NCBI GenBank assembly: GCA_041395945.1 | Contig: JAWKZN010000001.1 | Location: forward strand, 3,038,001 to 3,102,000 | DNA from: Pseudomonadales bacterium | Lineage (GTDB): Bacteria; Pseudomonadota; Gammaproteobacteria; Pseudomonadales; Azotimanducaceae | Length of the DNA stretch: 64,000 bases | Reading direction: 5' to 3' | Position numbers and translations under genes: made by a program | Shown here: positions 16,022 to 26,635 of the stretch, one piece after another | Layout of the letters: each line of letters starts with the position of its first letter | Numbering within the stretch: the first letter of the stretch is position 1 | Notes under the pieces: model-generated | Databases searched by the model: none | Seen by the model: the letters and a program-made list of their open reading frames with translations, nothing else | What the model was told of the DNA's origin: nothing

Positions 16022-16945
16022 ATCGTTTCGCCGCACCCGGTAAAGCCGTTCTGTGGGGGGAATACGCCGTGCTGGACGGCGCACCCGCGATGGTGATGGC
16101 CGTCGACCGCTACGCCCTGTGCACCGTCGAGCCCAGATCGGCCGACTGGCTGTGCATTGCCCGGGGCATGGAGGGCCGGGTGCGGCTGAACTGCGAAGCG
16201 CTGCTCAGCCAGCCTGTTGCGGCGGAAAGTCCCGCCGGTGTCGTCACTGCCGCAATCAGAGCCCTGGCTGTCTCCGCGCTGCCTGCAGGGGCAGCAGTGA
16301 CCACCGACACCGGATCCTTCTACTCCGACGGCAATAAACTGGGTATCGGCTCGAGTGCAGCCATCTGCACTGCGACCTGTGCCGCACTCGCCAGCTTCCT
16401 CGACGCGCCGTTCAGCTACGCCACCGCACTGCAGGCACACCGGCTGCTGCAGGGCACCCAGGGCAGCGGGATCGACGTCGCCGCCGCCTTCCATGGGGGC
16501 CTGCTGCGGTTCCAGAATGGCACCGCCACCCCGGTCGGCTGGCCAGACGGCCTGCACTACCAGTTCGTGTGGACAGGCAACAGCGCCCGGACCACAGACC
16601 ATCTGGGCCGTTTCCGGGTCTGGAAGGCCGGCGGGGACCAGCAGCCGCTCGCGGAACTCAGAGCTGCCAGCGAGGCACTGTTCACAAATCCTGAGATGGC
16701 GGCCCTGCACCACTACCGACTCACCCTGCGGCGCTTCGACGCCGCCGCTGAGGTCGGCATCTACACCGGCCCCCACGAGCACCTCGACGAACTTGCCATT
16801 ACCAGCCAAGTAGTCTACAAACCCTGCGGCGCCGGAGGGGGCGACATCGGAGTCGCCTTCAGCCGGGATCCGCAGGCCCTGCATCACTTCCGCAAGCTTG
16901 CCGAACAGAATTCTTTCAAGACTCTAGCGTTGGAGATTGCTGACC

Positions 16946-16971
<26 letters not shown>
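16018..16971 (+). CDS. mvaK2: phosphomevalonate kinase (GHMP kinase)
   Basis: GHMP kinase of 317 residues: APGKAVLWGEYAVLDGAPA at the N-terminus, ATP-binding LGIGSSAAICTATCAAL, the substrate segment GSGIDVAAAFHGGLLRF, and the C-terminal CGAGGGDIGVAF. The GSGIDVA segment and the neighbours favour phosphomevalonate kinase, because mevalonate kinase is already supplied by the next gene. The only start at the right place is TTG 16018, overlapping the mvaD stop (TTGA). Longer frames from 15910 would run through the end of mvaD and are unlikely. The product is ADP plus mevalonate diphosphate, the substrate of the upstream gene. Confidence 0.85.
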
Positions 16972-19213
<2,242 letters not shown>

Positions 19214-19281
19214 ACTGAAGCTCCCGCGTGTGCAGCACGCTCAGGAAGGCGCACGCCTGCAACACCGCGCACGACACAGAA

Positions 19282-19950
19282 TCAGGCATCGACAAGTTTC
19301 AGGTGCGAGATATCGGGATTGACCGCCGCGACAGACCTGCGCAGCTCACCCAGATCTGCGCCGACTTCCGCCACCTCGAAATGAATGTCCGCCAGATTCA
19401 CAACCGGCTGTACGCTCTTCTTCGAACCCAGATCCGCACCCCGCTCCGCCAGATCGAAGTTCACATCCGGAATATCTGCTGCAGCACCGGGCCGCGGCTC
19501 GCTAATCAGGGCTCCGGGTTCCGCTACCGCAAAATCCGGCGCTTCGATTGCGGCAGCGGGTACGGCAGGCGGCACAACGTAGTCCACCGCGACAGACAGA
19601 CTGGATTCGTATGAAGCTGTAGCTGACGAGGGTGCATCATCTGCTGGAGATTCGGCGGGAACTTCTGCAGCGTCATCGGCCGAGGGGTCGTTGCGTACCG
19701 CTGCTTCAACCGACGATGCTTCAACCGGCAGCAGCCTCAGCCGTGCACCGGCCTTCTGAAACAATGCCTGATAGCGGCTCGCGGTTTTCTCATCGGCATC
19801 CCGCTTCAGCACGACAGCCTTGCCGGAAAACAGGGCCTCGCTCTTCTCATCGCTGAGTTTCAGCGCTTGTGCAATTCGCTTGCGAACCACAGCAGGGTGC
19901 TGCCCTTCGAGCACCTCTCCACGGAACACGAGTCGAAATCGGTCATCCAT
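19282..19950 (-). CDS. hypothetical protein, acidic Ala/Pro-rich
   Basis: About 222 residues. The first ~80 form a compact domain (RFRLVFRGEVLEGQHPAVVRK, then ALFSGKAVVLKRDADEK and a closing GARLRLLP) of a kind found at the N-terminus of various uncharacterised proteobacterial proteins. The rest is low-complexity and rich in Ala, Pro, Asp and Glu, with two short repeats of the form FDLAERGADLG / FEVAEVGADLG. There is no signal peptide or membrane helix. ATG 19950 is preferred to the upstream frame extension because the domain begins there. It is convergent with the mevalonate operon. Function unknown. Confidence 0.65.
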   Translation of the reverse strand: MDDRFRLVFRGEVLEGQHPAVVRKRIAQALKLSDEKSEALFSGKAVVLKRDADEKTASRYQALFQKAGARLRLLPVEASSVEAAVRNDPSADDAAEVPAESPADDAPSSATASYESSLSVAVDYVVPPAVPAAAIEAPDFAVAEPGALISEPRPGAAADIPDVNFDLAERGADLGSKKSVQPVVNLADIHFEVAEVGADLGELRRSVAAVNPDISHLKLVDA

Positions 19951-20083
19951 CGGGAAAATACTAGCGCAGCGTTCACTGTTTTTCAGATTATTGCGTCTCA
20001 AAACGCCTGTCGGCAGACTCCGCCATCGTGCCATGGCCTGTGATCAGCTCGGCCACGGGGAGAATGCCGCCTGGTGCACCGTC

Positions 20084-20515
20084 CTACACCGTCACTTGGA
20101 GGCGCCACTGCAGCAGTGTGAATTCCCCCGCCGGATGGTGCTCGAACACCCCCTGGACCTGTGCACCGATCGGCACCACCTGCCGGGGATCTCCCAGCAG
20201 GTTGCCGACCACACGGACATCATCCGCCTGGGGCAGGCGTACCAGTACGATCAGATAAGGTCCCTGCGCCTGGAGGGCTGGATGGACAGGATGCCAGACC
20301 CGTTCGAAACTGTAGATGTTGCCGATCGGGTCAACGGGCTGATAGTCGAGATCGAAACTGAGACAGCGGTGGCATAACCATTCCGGCCCCCACTGGAAAC
20401 GCTGACAGGAACGGCAACGCTGCAGGCACAGGGTTTCCCCGCGCAGACCCTCCCAGTACGGCCCGTCCAGTGCGTCGGCTGCCGGCGCGGGGAGTCCTGC
20501 ATTCAGATAGCTCAC
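20084..20515 (-). CDS. DUF35 OB-fold / zinc-ribbon acyl-CoA-associated protein
   Basis: Protein of 143 residues with a rubredoxin-like zinc ribbon (CRSCQ, then CHRC fifteen residues later) followed by an OB-fold. DUF35 proteins bind and stabilise partner thiolases or hydratases acting on acyl-CoA, as in the ChsH/Ltp2 systems. The start is GTG, overlapping the thiolase stop as GTGA, so both proteins are likely made in a fixed ratio and work as a complex. Confidence 0.85.
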   Translation of the reverse strand: MSYLNAGLPAPAADALDGPYWEGLRGETLCLQRCRSCQRFQWGPEWLCHRCLSFDLDYQPVDPIGNIYSFERVWHPVHPALQAQGPYLIVLVRLPQADDVRVVGNLLGDPRQVVPIGAQVQGVFEHHPAGEFTLLQWRLQVTV

Positions 20516-21687
20516 AGTGTCGCCTCCCGCCCGAAAATACAGGCACTCACCGGAGTGACCATGGGCCCGGAAATCACCATGGAAACCTCGGCATCAGTCA
20601 CCTGATTGGTGGATTCCCCGCGCAACTGGCGCACGGCTTCGATGTTGAGACCGAGTCCGTGCATATAGCATTCCGCAAGATTTCCGCCGCTGGTATTCAG
20701 CGGCAGCGAGCCACCGGCTGCGAGCAGCCGATCCTTCACAAAGAAATCATTGCAGGCATCCGGTGCACAGAAACCATGTTCCACAATGCTCATCAGCACA
20801 CCGCCGGTGAAGTTTTCGTAGCTCTGCAGTACGTCGATGTCAGCGGGGCCGACACCGGCCATTTCATAAAGCCGAGGCGCAAGTGTCTTGAAAGACGAAG
20901 TCGCGTAATCGGGCGCGTTGTGCACCGGCGCACCCGCACGATGCTGCGATCCCGCGACCGCACCCAGCAGGTACACGGGCTTTTCGAACTGCTTCGCTTT
21001 TTCTGCAGAGACGACAACCATCGCCGCTGCGCCATCGTTTTCCTGGCAGCAGTCGTACAGATGAAACGGCTCCACGATCCAGCGGGATGCATCGTAGGTG
21101 GCTTCGTCCAGGGGTCGACCGTGCGTGATCGCGCGCGGATTGTTCTGTGCGTGTTCGTATGACGCCAGTGCGATTGCCCGCAGCGCGCTCTGCGATACCC
21201 TCTGTTCGTGCATGAAGCGCTGCACCTTCATTGCAAACATCTGCGCCGGAGACATGAGGCCGTAAGGTACGGTGTGGGCAAATTCACCGCTGATGGTATT
21301 ACGCCGGGGTCCCTGCCCGAAACGGCCGAACTGTCCCTGAGCCAGGGCACGCAATACCACCACACAGTCCGCCATTCCGGTTGCCACTGCCGCCGCGGCA
21401 TTCGCCAGTGCAGCAGAGCCGCCACCCCCGCCTCCGCCCCACTGCATACAGGCAAACCGCAGCTCATGGCAGCCCAGGGCGGCCGACAATCTCGAGGGAT
21501 CACTGCGGTCGTTGCTGAAGGATGAAAAGCCGTCGATAGTCCGGGGGTCGATGCCCGCATCCTGGCAGGCGGCCAGCACGGCTTTCAGGGCCAGTTTGAT
21601 CTCCGCATCCGGCGCTTCACCGCGTTTGAAGTAAGCGGTTTCCCCGACCCCGACAACGGCTACCGAACCCCTGAGTGAGCGGTTCAT
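20512..21687 (-). CDS. thiolase-superfamily acyl-CoA enzyme (lipid-transfer/SCPx-type)
   Basis: Thiolase-fold protein of 391 residues: SVAVVGVGETAYFKRG at the N-terminus, a seven-glycine turn after ACMQW (about residue 83), and NTSGGNLAECYMHGLG near the C-terminus. It resembles acetyl-CoA acetyltransferase-like SCPx/Ltp2-type proteins, often retro-aldolases or thiolases for branched or steroid side chains, rather than FadA. It pairs with the DUF35 protein that overlaps its stop by four bases. The substrate is not visible. Confidence 0.85.
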   Translation of the reverse strand: MNRSLRGSVAVVGVGETAYFKRGEAPDAEIKLALKAVLAACQDAGIDPRTIDGFSSFSNDRSDPSRLSAALGCHELRFACMQWGGGGGGGSAALANAAAAVATGMADCVVVLRALAQGQFGRFGQGPRRNTISGEFAHTVPYGLMSPAQMFAMKVQRFMHEQRVSQSALRAIALASYEHAQNNPRAITHGRPLDEATYDASRWIVEPFHLYDCCQENDGAAAMVVVSAEKAKQFEKPVYLLGAVAGSQHRAGAPVHNAPDYATSSFKTLAPRLYEMAGVGPADIDVLQSYENFTGGVLMSIVEHGFCAPDACNDFFVKDRLLAAGGSLPLNTSGGNLAECYMHGLGLNIEAVRQLRGESTNQVTDAEVSMVISGPMVTPVSACIFGREATL

Positions 21688-21820
21688 ACTGCCTCCTTTA
21701 TTACCAGTCGCCAGGGAATTTTCCGTCTGAGAACAACGAAATATGCCTACAAGCCTCTTTAATTTCTCTACAACTATGGTAGGGTGCGCCTGCCCTGTTA
21801 GTCAGCATGAGAGACCTTAA

Positions 21821-22093
21821 GTGAAAAATCTGTTCTTAGCCCTAACCGCGGCCCTCCTGTTTACCGGTTGCGCGTCCACATCGGATATCAACTCCATGAA
21901 GGATCGCCTGACTGCACTCGAGAGCCAGGTATCTGCCGCCGCTAACGCGGCCAACGATGCTTCCGCAGCAGCTCAAAGCGCCAGCCGCAATGCCAGCGCC
22001 GCCCAGTCTGCCGCAGAACGCGCGTTGAACGCAGCGAACGAAGCCAACGAGCGCGCCAAGCGCATGGCTGAGACCTGCTGCGCACGTAAGTAA
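21821..22093 (+). CDS. Lpp-like outer-membrane lipoprotein
   Basis: Protein of 90 residues with a lipoprotein signal (LFLALTAALLFTGCAS; lipobox FTGC at about 14-17) and then one continuous Ala-rich heptad coiled coil. It ends in CCARK. The layout matches Braun-type lipoproteins (Lpp/OprI), whose C-terminal Lys is joined to peptidoglycan by L,D-transpeptidases. Here such an enzyme lies convergently only three bases away. The start is GTG 21821. A strong terminator follows inside the facing gene. The two adjacent Cys before the terminus are unusual. Confidence 0.85.
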   Translation: MKNLFLALTAALLFTGCASTSDINSMKDRLTALESQVSAAANAANDASAAAQSASRNASAAQSAAERALNAANEANERAKRMAETCCARK

Positions 22094-22096
22094 TCG

Positions 22097-22996
22097 TCAG
22101 ATTCTGACCGGTACACCGGTCAGGCTTTCGAGAGCGACGTCGACGAGCTGCCAGTCAAGACTGGCAGCTCGTTCTTTTACCAGTTTCCCCACCTGCTCCC
22201 GCCGTTCCGGCACGCTGCCTTCCACAAACAGCTCCCGGTGGCTCTCCAGATAGAACTCGTCGTAACGCGTCCCCACCTTCACAGGCTGGTTCACAATCGT
22301 GACCCTCGTGCCTCTGGATACGAATTCTGACAGCGTCAGGATGTGTTCATTGTAGAGGCGGATACAGCCAAGGCTGACCTGCTGGCCAACACCGAAAGGC
22401 TTGTTGGTACCGTGGATGAAGTAACCGGGAACAGCCAGTTGCAGTGCCAGCGGCCCCAGCGGATTCTCCGGGCCCGGCGGCACCACCTGCGGCAGGATGT
22501 CTCCCCGCTCGGCATGCTCCCTGCGCGCGTCGGCGGTCGGCGTCCAGCTCGGTTCCGCGATACGGGTCACCACCCGGGTTTCGATGAGGGGTGTCGGAAA
22601 CTCGGTACGGCCGATGCCCACCGGGTAGGTGATCACATGATCGGCCCCGGGTGGGAAGTAGTACAAACGGTATTCGGCAAGATTGATCACAATTCCTTCA
22701 CGCGGCGCATCGGGCAGCACGTACTGAGTCGGCAGTTCGATTTCTGTCCCATCCCCGGGTATCCAGGGATCCACGCCGGGATTCGCATCGATGAGTTCCT
22801 GGAATCCCAGACCATATTGCTCGGCGATCGCCGCGAACGTGCTGTCGTAGGTCAGCCGCAGCCGGGTGACAGCGCCAATCACGTTGTCACCATTTTCGGG
22901 TAACTGATAGGCGGCCGCCCAGGTCGCGGGACTCACCGGGAAAAGGCTCAGGAGCAGCAGCCAGGCAGGTGCAAAGCGGCTCAGGGGGTGATTCAT
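22097..22996 (-). CDS. L,D-transpeptidase (YkuD domain, LysM-like N-terminus)
   Basis: Exported enzyme of 299 residues. The signal peptide covers residues ~1-27 (LLLLSLFPVSPATWAAA). A LysM-like segment (FAAIAEQYGLGFQELIDANP, then IELP) is followed by the YkuD catalytic domain from about residue 103, with the active site HGTNKPFGVGQ and SLGCIRL. The nucleophile is that Cys; the common SHGC motif reads SLGC here. ErfK/YbiS-type homologues attach Lpp to peptidoglycan in the periplasm. The convergent Lpp-like gene, whose product ends in Lys, fits this role. Confidence 0.88.
   Translation of the reverse strand: MNHPLSRFAPAWLLLLSLFPVSPATWAAAYQLPENGDNVIGAVTRLRLTYDSTFAAIAEQYGLGFQELIDANPGVDPWIPGDGTEIELPTQYVLPDAPREGIVINLAEYRLYYFPPGADHVITYPVGIGRTEFPTPLIETRVVTRIAEPSWTPTADARREHAERGDILPQVVPPGPENPLGPLALQLAVPGYFIHGTNKPFGVGQQVSLGCIRLYNEHILTLSEFVSRGTRVTIVNQPVKVGTRYDEFYLESHRELFVEGSVPERREQVGKLVKERAASLDWQLVDVALESLTGVPVRI
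22104..22123. terminator. short hairpin at the lipoprotein/L,D-transpeptidase boundary
   Basis: CTGACCGG and CCGGTCAG form an 8-bp stem around a TACA loop, 10 bases after the lipoprotein stop and inside the last codons of the transpeptidase gene. Only a short GCTTT follows. It may assist the longer hairpin downstream. Confidence 0.35.
22143..22178 (+). terminator. strong rho-independent terminator for the Lpp-like gene, inside the facing CDS
   Basis: A perfect 13-bp stem (22143-22155 with 22160-22172, core GAGCTGCCAGT / ACTGGCAGCTC) with loop CAAG is followed directly by TCTTTT. It lies about 50 bases after the lipoprotein stop and entirely within the 3' coding part of the convergent L,D-transpeptidase gene. 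Confidence 0.7.
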
Positions 22997-23199
22997 CTAT
23001 CGCTCGTCTGTAGTCGATCAAGAGTAAATGCGCCGGCGGGGTGCAGATCCAGCAGATTCGGCGCTCCAGCTGCCGCTGTCCGCCCTCGCAAAGCGCGCCA
23101 AGTGTATCTCAACTGACAACAACCGCCCATCCGCTGGCATCGGCTTGCGGGCATGCGCTACATTACCCGGCCTGCTCACTCGATATTAAGGATGCACCT

Positions 23200-24036
23200 G
23201 TGCCTATCAATCCGAATGCCGTCGGCGCCGTCGGCACACCCGTGAAGCGCAAATGGACCTCCAAAGACGCTCTGCTGTACGCCGTGGGTGTTGGCGCCGG
23301 TACCGATGAACTCCAGTTCACCACGGAGAACACCCGGGATCTGCCCCAGAAAGTGCTGCCGACCTTTGCCGTGATCATCGGCGGTGGCGGCGTGCCGATG
23401 GGCGAGATCGGTTCGTTCAACCCGGCACTGATGGTGCATGGGGAACAGTCCATCGAACTTTACGGTGAGATTCCGCCCGACGGCGAAATCGAAAGCGTCG
23501 GAAAAATCACCGGCATCTATGACAAAGGGTCAGCGGCCGTTGTCGAGTTCGAGTCGACGTCCACCAACGTGGCGACCGGCAAGCCTCTGCTCAAGACCAG
23601 CATGAGCATGTTCTGCCGCGGTGAAGGCGGCTGGGGTGGTGACCGGGGGCCTGCGGAAAAACTGCAGTTTCCGGAGCGGCCCGCCGACCATACCGTGACC
23701 TACAGGACACGCGAAGATCAGGCGCTCATATACCGGCTCTCCGGCGACCGTAATCCACTGCACTCGGATCCCTCGTTCGCCGCCATGGGGGGTTTCGATC
23801 GTCCGATCCTGCACGGGCTGTGCAGCTGGGGTTTCACCGGCCGAGCCCTCCTCCACACGCTCTGCGGGAGCGACCCGTCGCGCTTCAAGAGCATGAAGAG
23901 CCGGTTCTCCAAGCCGGTACTGCCCGGTGACACACTGACAGTCTCGATGTGGGTGGATGGCAACAGGGCGCTGTTCCGTACCACCAATCAGAACCAGGAT
24001 GTGGTGATCGACCAGGGTCTGTTCACCTTCGCGTAG
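23200..24036 (+). CDS. MaoC-like (R)-enoyl-CoA hydratase, double hotdog
   Basis: About 278 residues forming two hotdog domains like the hydratase unit of peroxisomal multifunctional enzyme type 2. The C-terminal half has the hydratase signature YRLSGDRNPLHSDPSFAAMG with catalytic Asp and His, and then FDRPILHGLCSWG. It hydrates trans-2-enoyl-CoA to the (R)-3-hydroxy form. GTG 23200 is the start: AAGGA lies seven bases upstream and the length matches the family, although the frame is open further up. It is followed five bases later by a small membrane-protein gene. Confidence 0.87.
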   Translation: MPINPNAVGAVGTPVKRKWTSKDALLYAVGVGAGTDELQFTTENTRDLPQKVLPTFAVIIGGGGVPMGEIGSFNPALMVHGEQSIELYGEIPPDGEIESVGKITGIYDKGSAAVVEFESTSTNVATGKPLLKTSMSMFCRGEGGWGGDRGPAEKLQFPERPADHTVTYRTREDQALIYRLSGDRNPLHSDPSFAAMGGFDRPILHGLCSWGFTGRALLHTLCGSDPSRFKSMKSRFSKPVLPGDTLTVSMWVDGNRALFRTTNQNQDVVIDQGLFTFA

Positions 24037-24041
24037 CGATC

Positions 24042-24431
24042 ATGAGAATTCTCAGAGTAATTCTGGTGATACTCGCCGGTCTGCTGAGTGCACCACTCAC
24101 AGACCTGCTCGGTATCTACTGGATGGGCCTGGCACCCGCTGACCTCGATCTCACCGGCAGCTACTATCTGTCCGTGGTGATACCCACCGTACTGTTCCTG
24201 CATCTGCTGATGGCAGTGGTGCTCTGGAAGCTCTTCGCGCGGGAGCCAACCCGCAATCCCGTCATTTACGTTGCAACCCATGTTATCGCCCAGGCGGGGA
24301 TGCTGAATGCATTCGGCAATCCGACTGCCGATATCGCGACCTACGCCACCATTGTGCTGCTGTCCGGCGGGGCGGTGATGGGGCTGTTCCGCTACTACCT
24401 CTGGTGTCCGCACTGCGCACTGGCTGAGTAG
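24042..24431 (+). CDS. small four-helix membrane protein of unknown function
   Basis: 129 residues with four hydrophobic segments (about 2-20, 44-64, 76-92, 100-118) and short polar loops, ending in LWCPHCALAE. I do not recognise a family. ATG 24042 lies five bases after the hydratase stop, so the two genes are probably co-transcribed. It is convergent with the sensor kinase at 24444. Confidence 0.65.
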   Translation: MRILRVILVILAGLLSAPLTDLLGIYWMGLAPADLDLTGSYYLSVVIPTVLFLHLLMAVVLWKLFAREPTRNPVIYVATHVIAQAGMLNAFGNPTADIATYATIVLLSGGAVMGLFRYYLWCPHCALAE

Positions 24432-24443
24432 TCCGGTGTGCGG

Positions 24444-25772
24444 TTAAGCCGCCGGGTTGCACCCAAGCTCTACCCGCACCGTGAATCCGTCGTCCGCATC
24501 CACGAAAGACAGAGTGCCGCGATGACGACGGATCACGTTGCTGGCGATGGCGAGACCCAGACCGCTGCCCCCGGTATCCCGGCTCCGGGAGCCCTCGAGC
24601 CGCACATAGGGCAGCAGAACCCGGGTCCGCTCCGTATCCGGAATACCCGGTCCGGCATCCACCAGATCGACGCGGATCATCAGTCCCACCTGAGACAGCC
24701 TGACCCGTACGGAATCACCATAGCGCAGCCCGTTGTCGAGCAGATTCCCGAAGGCCCGACGCAGGCCGACAGGCTGACCGGTGACCACCACATCATCCAG
24801 CCCTTCCCAGGTGGCGGATTTGCCAGCGTCGCGCGCATCATCCACCAGGGATTGCAGCAGGGAAGAGACATTCACCGGGATCGGCTGCTCATCGCTGGCG
24901 TCTTCCCTGGCAAAGTCCATGGCTTCATCCAGCAGCTCACAGATGGCGGCAACATCCTGTCCCGCTCGTGCGCGCTGGTGTTCGTCTGCAATGGCATCCA
25001 TCCGCAGGCTGAGACGGGTGACCAGGGTGCGCAGATCGTGAGAGAGAGCACCGAGCATCAGACGACGCTCATCAAGAAGGCCGCTTACCCGCGCCTGCAT
25101 GGCATTGAATGCTTCCGTAAGACGCCGCAGCTCCTTCGGTCCCGCCTCATCAACGGGCAGCAACCGGGACTCACGACCGACCCGGTCCGCCGCTTCGGTA
25201 ATTTTCGGCAGTGCCCGACTGAAGCGACGGGTCGCGAAAAGCACTATCAGCATCACCAGCCCGCCGAGGATGGACGTCCCGAAGACGGCCGCCAGAGTAT
25301 GACCCTGAGTCACACCCGGCGATCCGGCACGGATCCGCAGCCAGCTGCGATCACCGAGCTGCATCTGTACCACCAGTTCGGGCGCATGGGGTCGACTCGT
25401 GTACCAGAGCCGGGTCGCAGCCGCGCGCGCGCCCACATCTGCAGGTATGCCGTTGTCACTCCCCTTCAGCATGGCGACTACCGCCACACGCACTTCGTCA
25501 CTGTGCGGCCAGATCCGCTCCGGTGACTGCAGCGGTTCCTGGACGTACACCAGGCTGAACAGCGGCGTCTGCAGCATCTCCAGCAGCTCCGGATGTGCTC
25601 TGAGACTGGTGTGAATCGACAGCGCCCGCTCGACCGTCGCCATGGCGAAGGCATTTGCTTCGGATACCATTTTTTCATGGTTATAGAACAGCAGACTGCC
25701 GACATGCAGGCACACGAACCCTGCGACGATGCCCCAGGCTATCCGCGCGAAGGAACGGCCGGCTTCAGTCAC
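24444..25772 (-). CDS. sensor histidine kinase, EnvZ/CpxA-like
   Basis: Inner-membrane kinase of about 442 residues: TM1 near residues 10-30, a periplasmic domain of ~130 residues, TM2 near 160-180, HAMP, then the H box GALSHDLRTLVTRL (His ~245) and an HATPase domain (FGNLLDNGLRYG, DAGPGIPD, GGSGLGLAI). The proline normally found after RT in the H box is Leu here. The start is GTG 25772, inside the last codons of the response-regulator gene (8-base overlap), so the pair is translationally coupled. The divergent LTxxQ protein suggests an envelope-stress role (inference). Confidence 0.88.
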   Translation of the reverse strand: MTEAGRSFARIAWGIVAGFVCLHVGSLLFYNHEKMVSEANAFAMATVERALSIHTSLRAHPELLEMLQTPLFSLVYVQEPLQSPERIWPHSDEVRVAVVAMLKGSDNGIPADVGARAAATRLWYTSRPHAPELVVQMQLGDRSWLRIRAGSPGVTQGHTLAAVFGTSILGGLVMLIVLFATRRFSRALPKITEAADRVGRESRLLPVDEAGPKELRRLTEAFNAMQARVSGLLDERRLMLGALSHDLRTLVTRLSLRMDAIADEHQRARAGQDVAAICELLDEAMDFAREDASDEQPIPVNVSSLLQSLVDDARDAGKSATWEGLDDVVVTGQPVGLRRAFGNLLDNGLRYGDSVRVRLSQVGLMIRVDLVDAGPGIPDTERTRVLLPYVRLEGSRSRDTGGSGLGLAIASNVIRRHRGTLSFVDADDGFTVRVELGCNPAA

Positions 25773-26481
25773 CCTGCACCTGCGTCGCAAGCACATAGCC
25801 ACCACCACGCACCGTCTTGATCAGTTCGGGATCACGCAGCTTGCGGCGCAGTCTGCTGATCTGCACATCGATGCTCCGATCGAAGGCATCCGCCGGGCGT
25901 CCTTTGGTGAGTTCGAGCAGACGCTCGCGACTGAGGATGGTCTGCGGATGCCGCACCAGGGCCAGCAGCAGATCGAACTCTCCGCCACTCAGGGAGACCA
26001 GCACACCTTCCGGATCGAAGAGCTGCCGCCGCCCCGGCGCCAGCCTCCAGCCTGAGAATGTGTATCGATCCACACTGTCCGGGCGGTGCACGGCTATCCG
26101 GTCCGAACTGCGCCGCAGCACCGCGCGGATTCGGGCAAGCAGTTCACGGGTCGAAAAGGGCTTCACCAGGTAATCGTCCGCACCCATCTCCAGCCCGACC
26201 ACCCGATCGCTTTCCCCGGCCAGTGCGGTGAGCAGAATGATAGGCAGATTCCGTTGCGCGCGGATCTCACGACACAGGGTAAGGCCATCTTCACCCGGCA
26301 GCATGATGTCGAGGAGCACGATGTCCGGGGAGCCGGTTTCCAGCAGGCGGCGCATCCGCGCGCCGTCTCCGGCTGTCAGCACTTCCAGCCCATAGCCGTC
26401 CAGGTATTCACGCACCAGAGAGCGGATCTCCGCATCGTCATCGACAAGGAGTACACGAATCCTGTGCTCTGCACCGTTCAT
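25765..26481 (-). CDS. OmpR-family response regulator
   Basis: DNA-binding regulator of 238 residues. The receiver domain has the acidic pair VDDD near residue 14, the phosphorylation site in IVLLDIMLPGEDG (D58), and Thr and Lys in ILLTALAG and YLVKPF. A winged-helix domain follows (residues ~135-232, with RSIDVQISRLRRKLRD and IKTVRGGGYVL). It pairs with the overlapping kinase gene. Its start is 154 bases from the divergent CpxP/Spy-like gene, a plausible direct target. Confidence 0.93.
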   Translation of the reverse strand: MNGAEHRIRVLLVDDDAEIRSLVREYLDGYGLEVLTAGDGARMRRLLETGSPDIVLLDIMLPGEDGLTLCREIRAQRNLPIILLTALAGESDRVVGLEMGADDYLVKPFSTRELLARIRAVLRRSSDRIAVHRPDSVDRYTFSGWRLAPGRRQLFDPEGVLVSLSGGEFDLLLALVRHPQTILSRERLLELTKGRPADAFDRSIDVQISRLRRKLRDPELIKTVRGGGYVLATQVQGD

Positions 26482-26635
26482 GGTGCCATTATAGGCACCC
26501 CGACCGGACTACCCTGTTACAGCCTGTTGCGGGATGCGGCTTCTGCAACCTGTTGTTACAAAATGTCTCGCGCCGGAGATGATCCGGCGCCGCCGGATCG
26601 GGATCCTAGTGCCTCCTCACAAGCGGACTCTCAAC

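Noticed and set aside
15802..16887. Long minus-strand open frame over mvaD and the phosphomevalonate kinase
   Set aside because: Antisense to two clear GHMP enzymes; its composition is that of a complement frame.
24438..25526. Plus-strand frame of about 362 codons
   Set aside because: Antisense to the EnvZ-like kinase, which has all kinase boxes.
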